Shown piece after piece: positions 62,008 through 64,000 of a stretch of 64,000 bases of DNA; position 1 is the stretch's first letter, and each line of letters opens with the position of its first letter. The position numbers were made by a program, and so were the translations under genes. Source of the stretch: Siminovitchia terrae (lineage in GTDB: Bacteria; Bacillota; Bacilli; Bacillales; Bacillaceae_C); the NCBI RefSeq assembly GCF_003605405.2, contig NZ_QYTW02000002.1, forward strand, positions 212,555 to 276,554. The letters are read 5' to 3'. The notes under the pieces are model-generated. The model had not been told where the DNA came from, did no database searches, and saw only the letters and a list, made by a program, of their open reading frames with translations.

Positions 62008-62600
62008 AGCCCCATGATTTATTAGAAATATACTGCGCAAAGGACTTAATAAGCTATGATTCTCTGCCAGAGTGGGCAAAGGCATCGATTGATGCAGCCC
62101 CCTTTGTGGTAGTACGACGAGCTCGGCCAGCTCCGGGTTTCGCAGCGGTGGGTATTCGTGGATCCAAGAGGAGTGAACGATTTGCAGCCTTTTTGCCAAT
62201 TGACCGGATTAAAAGAAAGGTCACACCCGAAGATCTGGCTAAAGAACAAAAATGGAGAGAACAGGACAAGGAAATCTTTCGTCATTTAGAGAAAGTTGCT
62301 CATTTAATGAACCACCATTCTCTTGAATGGGGCATTGCGGGAAGTTTGGGATTTGAACTGGTAAGCGGCAAAGAGACAACGACAAATTCAAGCGATATTG
62401 ATCTCGTTATCCGTTTCAATAATCAATTTACATCCAAACTTGCGAAGAAAATAAAAAATGAACTGGAAAAAATGAAGGTTCGAGTAGATGTCCAAGTGGA
62501 AACAAGATATGGGGCTTTCTCACTCTTCGAATATGCTGATTGTGAGAACAGGCCCATATTACTTCGAACAATGGATAGGCCTATGTTAAAGAAAATATAA
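61998..62600 (+). CDS. mdcG: Phosphoribosyl-dephospho-CoA transferase
   Basis: The 200-residue nucleotidyltransferase-fold enzyme attaches the prosthetic group to the MdcC serine. The N-terminal KPHDLLEI start and FVVVRRARPAPGFAAVGIRGSKRSERFAAF match MdcG. GIAGSLGFELVSG followed by SSDIDLVIRF is the nucleotidyltransferase G-S-x(n)-D-x-D core. It overlaps the mdcDE stop by ten bases and ends the operon. Confidence 0.92.
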   Translation: MELKPHDLLEIYCAKDLISYDSLPEWAKASIDAAPFVVVRRARPAPGFAAVGIRGSKRSERFAAFLPIDRIKRKVTPEDLAKEQKWREQDKEIFRHLEKVAHLMNHHSLEWGIAGSLGFELVSGKETTTNSSDIDLVIRFNNQFTSKLAKKIKNELEKMKVRVDVQVETRYGAFSLFEYADCENRPILLRTMDRPMLKKI

Positions 62601-62609
62601 TGAACTATC

Positions 62610-62650
62610 CCTGTATAAGGGCGCTGATGGAAAAGCGACTCTTATACAGG
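62610..62650 (+). terminator. Hairpin ending the mdc operon
   Basis: CCTGTATAAG and CTTATACAGG pair, with an inner CGCT/AGCG stem, followed by ATATTTGTG. The T run is poor. Confidence 0.65.
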
Positions 62651-63010
62651 ATATTTGTGTTCCAAAAGGAGATCTCGATTATTAGTACTCTTAGAAGTGA
62701 TTGAAAGAGCAATTGTAAATGGAAGTTTTCACTATTTGCCGATTTTATGTTTGTTGACCGTCATGGAAACCTCCTTGTAGAACAGGCATATAGCAGTGGG
62801 AATGGTTCAATCATTTTGCCGAGTGCCGTTTGGATAAGGTCTATGAAATAGGGGTTTGACGAAAAATTTCAAAGAAGAGGGGGAAGAGCTCAGAAGAAAT
62901 TTTGGTCGCTGAAGACTGGCCAAAGGCATGGAAGTGAACATTCGGTCAGTATTTGAATAAGGAATAGAAAACAATACCTTGGGTAAAGTGTACTTATACA
63001 CTTTATTTAT
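62651..63010 (+). other. Intergenic stretch with a possible NUDIX-type remnant
   Basis: Around 62735-62835 one frame reads FADFMFVDRHGNLLVEQAYSSGNGSIILP, which looks like the N-terminal strand region of a NUDIX hydrolase. It stops soon after and has no NUDIX box. I see nothing else here. Probable gene decay, low certainty. Confidence 0.3.
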
Positions 63011-63343
63011 ATAAAAGCAGCCACTCTCTTATAAAAGCCCCAACTCTCTTATAAAAGCAGCCACTCACTTATAAAAGCTGCCACTCTCTTATAAAAGCCC
63101 CAACTCTCTTATAAAAGCAGCCACTCACTTATAAAAGCTGCCACTCTCTTATAAAAGCCCCAACTCTCTTATAAAAGCAGCCACTCACTTATAAAAGCTG
63201 CCACTCTCTTATAAAAGCCCCAACTCTCTTATAAAAGCAGCCACTCACTTATAAAAGCTGCCACTCTCTTATAAAAGCCCCAACTCTCTTATAAAAGCAG
63301 CCACTCACTTACAAAAGCCCCAACTTTCTTATAAATCCTCTCA
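63011..63343 (+). repeat. 20-bp tandem repeat array with 60-bp higher-order unit
   Basis: Sixteen 20-mers of the form ATAAAAGC(AG/TG/CC)C(C/A)ACTC(T/A)CTT run without spacers from 63011 to 63330. From 63051 to 63290 an identical 60-bp unit of three variants (cag-CACTT, ctg-CTCTT, ccc-CTCTT) is repeated four times exactly. The array ends with CTCTCAACCATA, the same end as the short array at 49608. Confidence 0.92.
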
Positions 63344-63372
63344 ACCATACAACGCGGGAACTCAGTTGTTTT

Positions 63373-63720
63373 TTACAACTCATCTTTGTAATCTTCCATC
63401 AGCAAAGCATACATATACAAATCATCAAACTTGCCCACGCCGTATTCGTATTTGCGGAGCAATCCTTCCCGTAAAAAACCCAATCTTTCTACTAGTTTTA
63501 CAGAGGCCATATCCTTAGGCTCAATCAATGCCTCTATTCTGTTTAACTTCATTTGCTTAAAACCATATTTGATAACCGTATCCAGCACCTCATTGGCAAT
63601 GCCCTGTCTCCAATAGCGTCTATGCTTCGTATCCGATTTCGGCCCGTAAATTTGCCAGGCTCATGTTGAGAAATCCGCAGCTCCCAATAATTGTAGGAAA
63701 CTTTGTTGAGACTACATTTT
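63373..63720 (-). pseudogene. GNAT acetyltransferase (RimJ-like) with frameshift and truncation
   Basis: The intact C-terminal part reads RYWRQGIANEVLDTVIKYGFKQMKLNRIEALIEP, then ASVKLVERLGFLREGLLRKYEYGVGKFDDLYMYALL, a clear RimJ/RimL-type GNAT. Upstream, CGFLNMSLANLRAEIGYEA continues the protein in a different frame, so a one-base shift lies near 63628. The N-terminal third is missing beyond 63720. Nothing recognisable follows up to about 63945. Confidence 0.75.
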
Positions 63721-63945
63721 TTAGTTGTTTAGGGCAACCGCCACCAAAAGAAATAGCTAAAGTTTTGTGTTTAATGGCTAAATTTTATTTTCGTAATTCA
63801 GGATAATAGTATGAATGATACAGAAATTACTTAATTTTTAGACCAAATAGTTGATTGTTTGTGAAAATTCCGTGACTTAAAATTAAGATAGTTAAAAAAG
63901 AAAAAACTTGATTTATTAATCAAAAGATCAATCTTTAATGGAGGG

Positions 63946-64000
63946 TGAGAAAATTAGCTGGAATATATGAGTCGTTACCTGAAGATCTTTCCAGATACTT
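63946..64000 (+). CDS. Start of a possible gene running off the window
   Basis: After AATGGAGG an open frame (from GTG 63946 or a nearby rare start) reads RKLAGIYESLPEDLSRY to the window edge. It is too short to classify. Confidence 0.35.

Noticed and set aside
62735-62835. Functional NUDIX gene
   Set aside because: Only a short similar stretch, no NUDIX box and early stops in the frame.
63011-63343. CRISPR array
   Set aside because: The units are adjacent with no unique spacers and no cas genes are in the window.

Overview
The window reads as chromosomal DNA of a Gram-positive Bacillaceae-type bacterium. The signs are strong GGAGG-like ribosome binding sites, frequent TTG and GTG starts, moderate to low GC, and Bacillus-type families (NhaC, YkvI, RpiR, a Fer-like ferredoxin, hutU-hutI-hutG). 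No rRNA, tRNA or CRISPR array was seen. The genus cannot be fixed from the sequence alone. Most of the window is a run of catabolic islands for unusual small carbon and nitrogen compounds, separated by small mobile or structured elements.

Layout. (1) 1-4.5 kb: the end of a cis-dihydrodiol-dehydrogenase-like SDR gene, a tandem VOC protein, a two-subunit 2-oxoacid:ferredoxin oxidoreductase and a ferredoxin. (2) 5.6-16.7 kb: a CoA-ester cluster (CitE-like lyase, class III CoA-transferase, MaoC hydratase, acyl-CoA dehydrogenase, MmgE/PrpD, GntR regulator) whose content resembles itaconate or branched dicarboxylate catabolism in pseudomonads. It is followed by two zinc alcohol dehydrogenases, a lactonase-like hydrolase and an aldehyde dehydrogenase. 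(3) 17.1-26 kb: a histidine-utilisation region on the minus strand (hutU, hutI, hutG) followed by a BCCT betaine transporter and a HutH homologue that has lost the MIO cofactor tripeptide. I propose that this unit breaks down a trimethylated histidine (hercynine or ergothioneine). An AraC-type regulator lies upstream. (4) 26.4-35.3 kb: a regulator, amino-acid permease, N-acyl-D-amino-acid deacylase, cytoplasmic class A beta-lactamase-fold hydrolase, diaminopimelate decarboxylase and NhaC antiporter. (5) 36-39.7 kb: a molybdenum hydroxylase in L-M-S order. (6) 39.9-42.9 kb: decayed tyrosine recombinases, an HNH fragment and three small genes separated by cassette-like repeats. (7) 43.1-47.3 kb: RpiR regulator, N-acyltransferase, N-succinylamino acid racemase and YkvI transporter. 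(8) 49.8-62.6 kb: a malonate region containing the MadLM transporter, a GntR regulator, a full biotin-independent malonate decarboxylase operon (mdcH-A-B-C-DE-G), an amidase (possibly malonamidase), and an M20 hydrolase with two membrane proteins. A shared TCGAC-N-TCGA-type motif lies at all four promoters.

Two features cut across these islands. Six copies of a ~195-bp highly folded element, all on the plus strand and all following TTTAA, lie between genes. They look like ORF-less HEARO/omega-RNA elements of the IscB/IS200-IS605 world. A 20-bp repeat, organised as a 60-bp higher-order unit, forms a 320-bp array near the right end, and a three-unit remnant lies at 49.6 kb. The strongest candidates for new biology are the MIO-less lyase with BCCT in the hut operon, the orphan omega-RNA-like family, and the malonate regulon that takes in an M20 hydrolase and a DUF5058 membrane pair.
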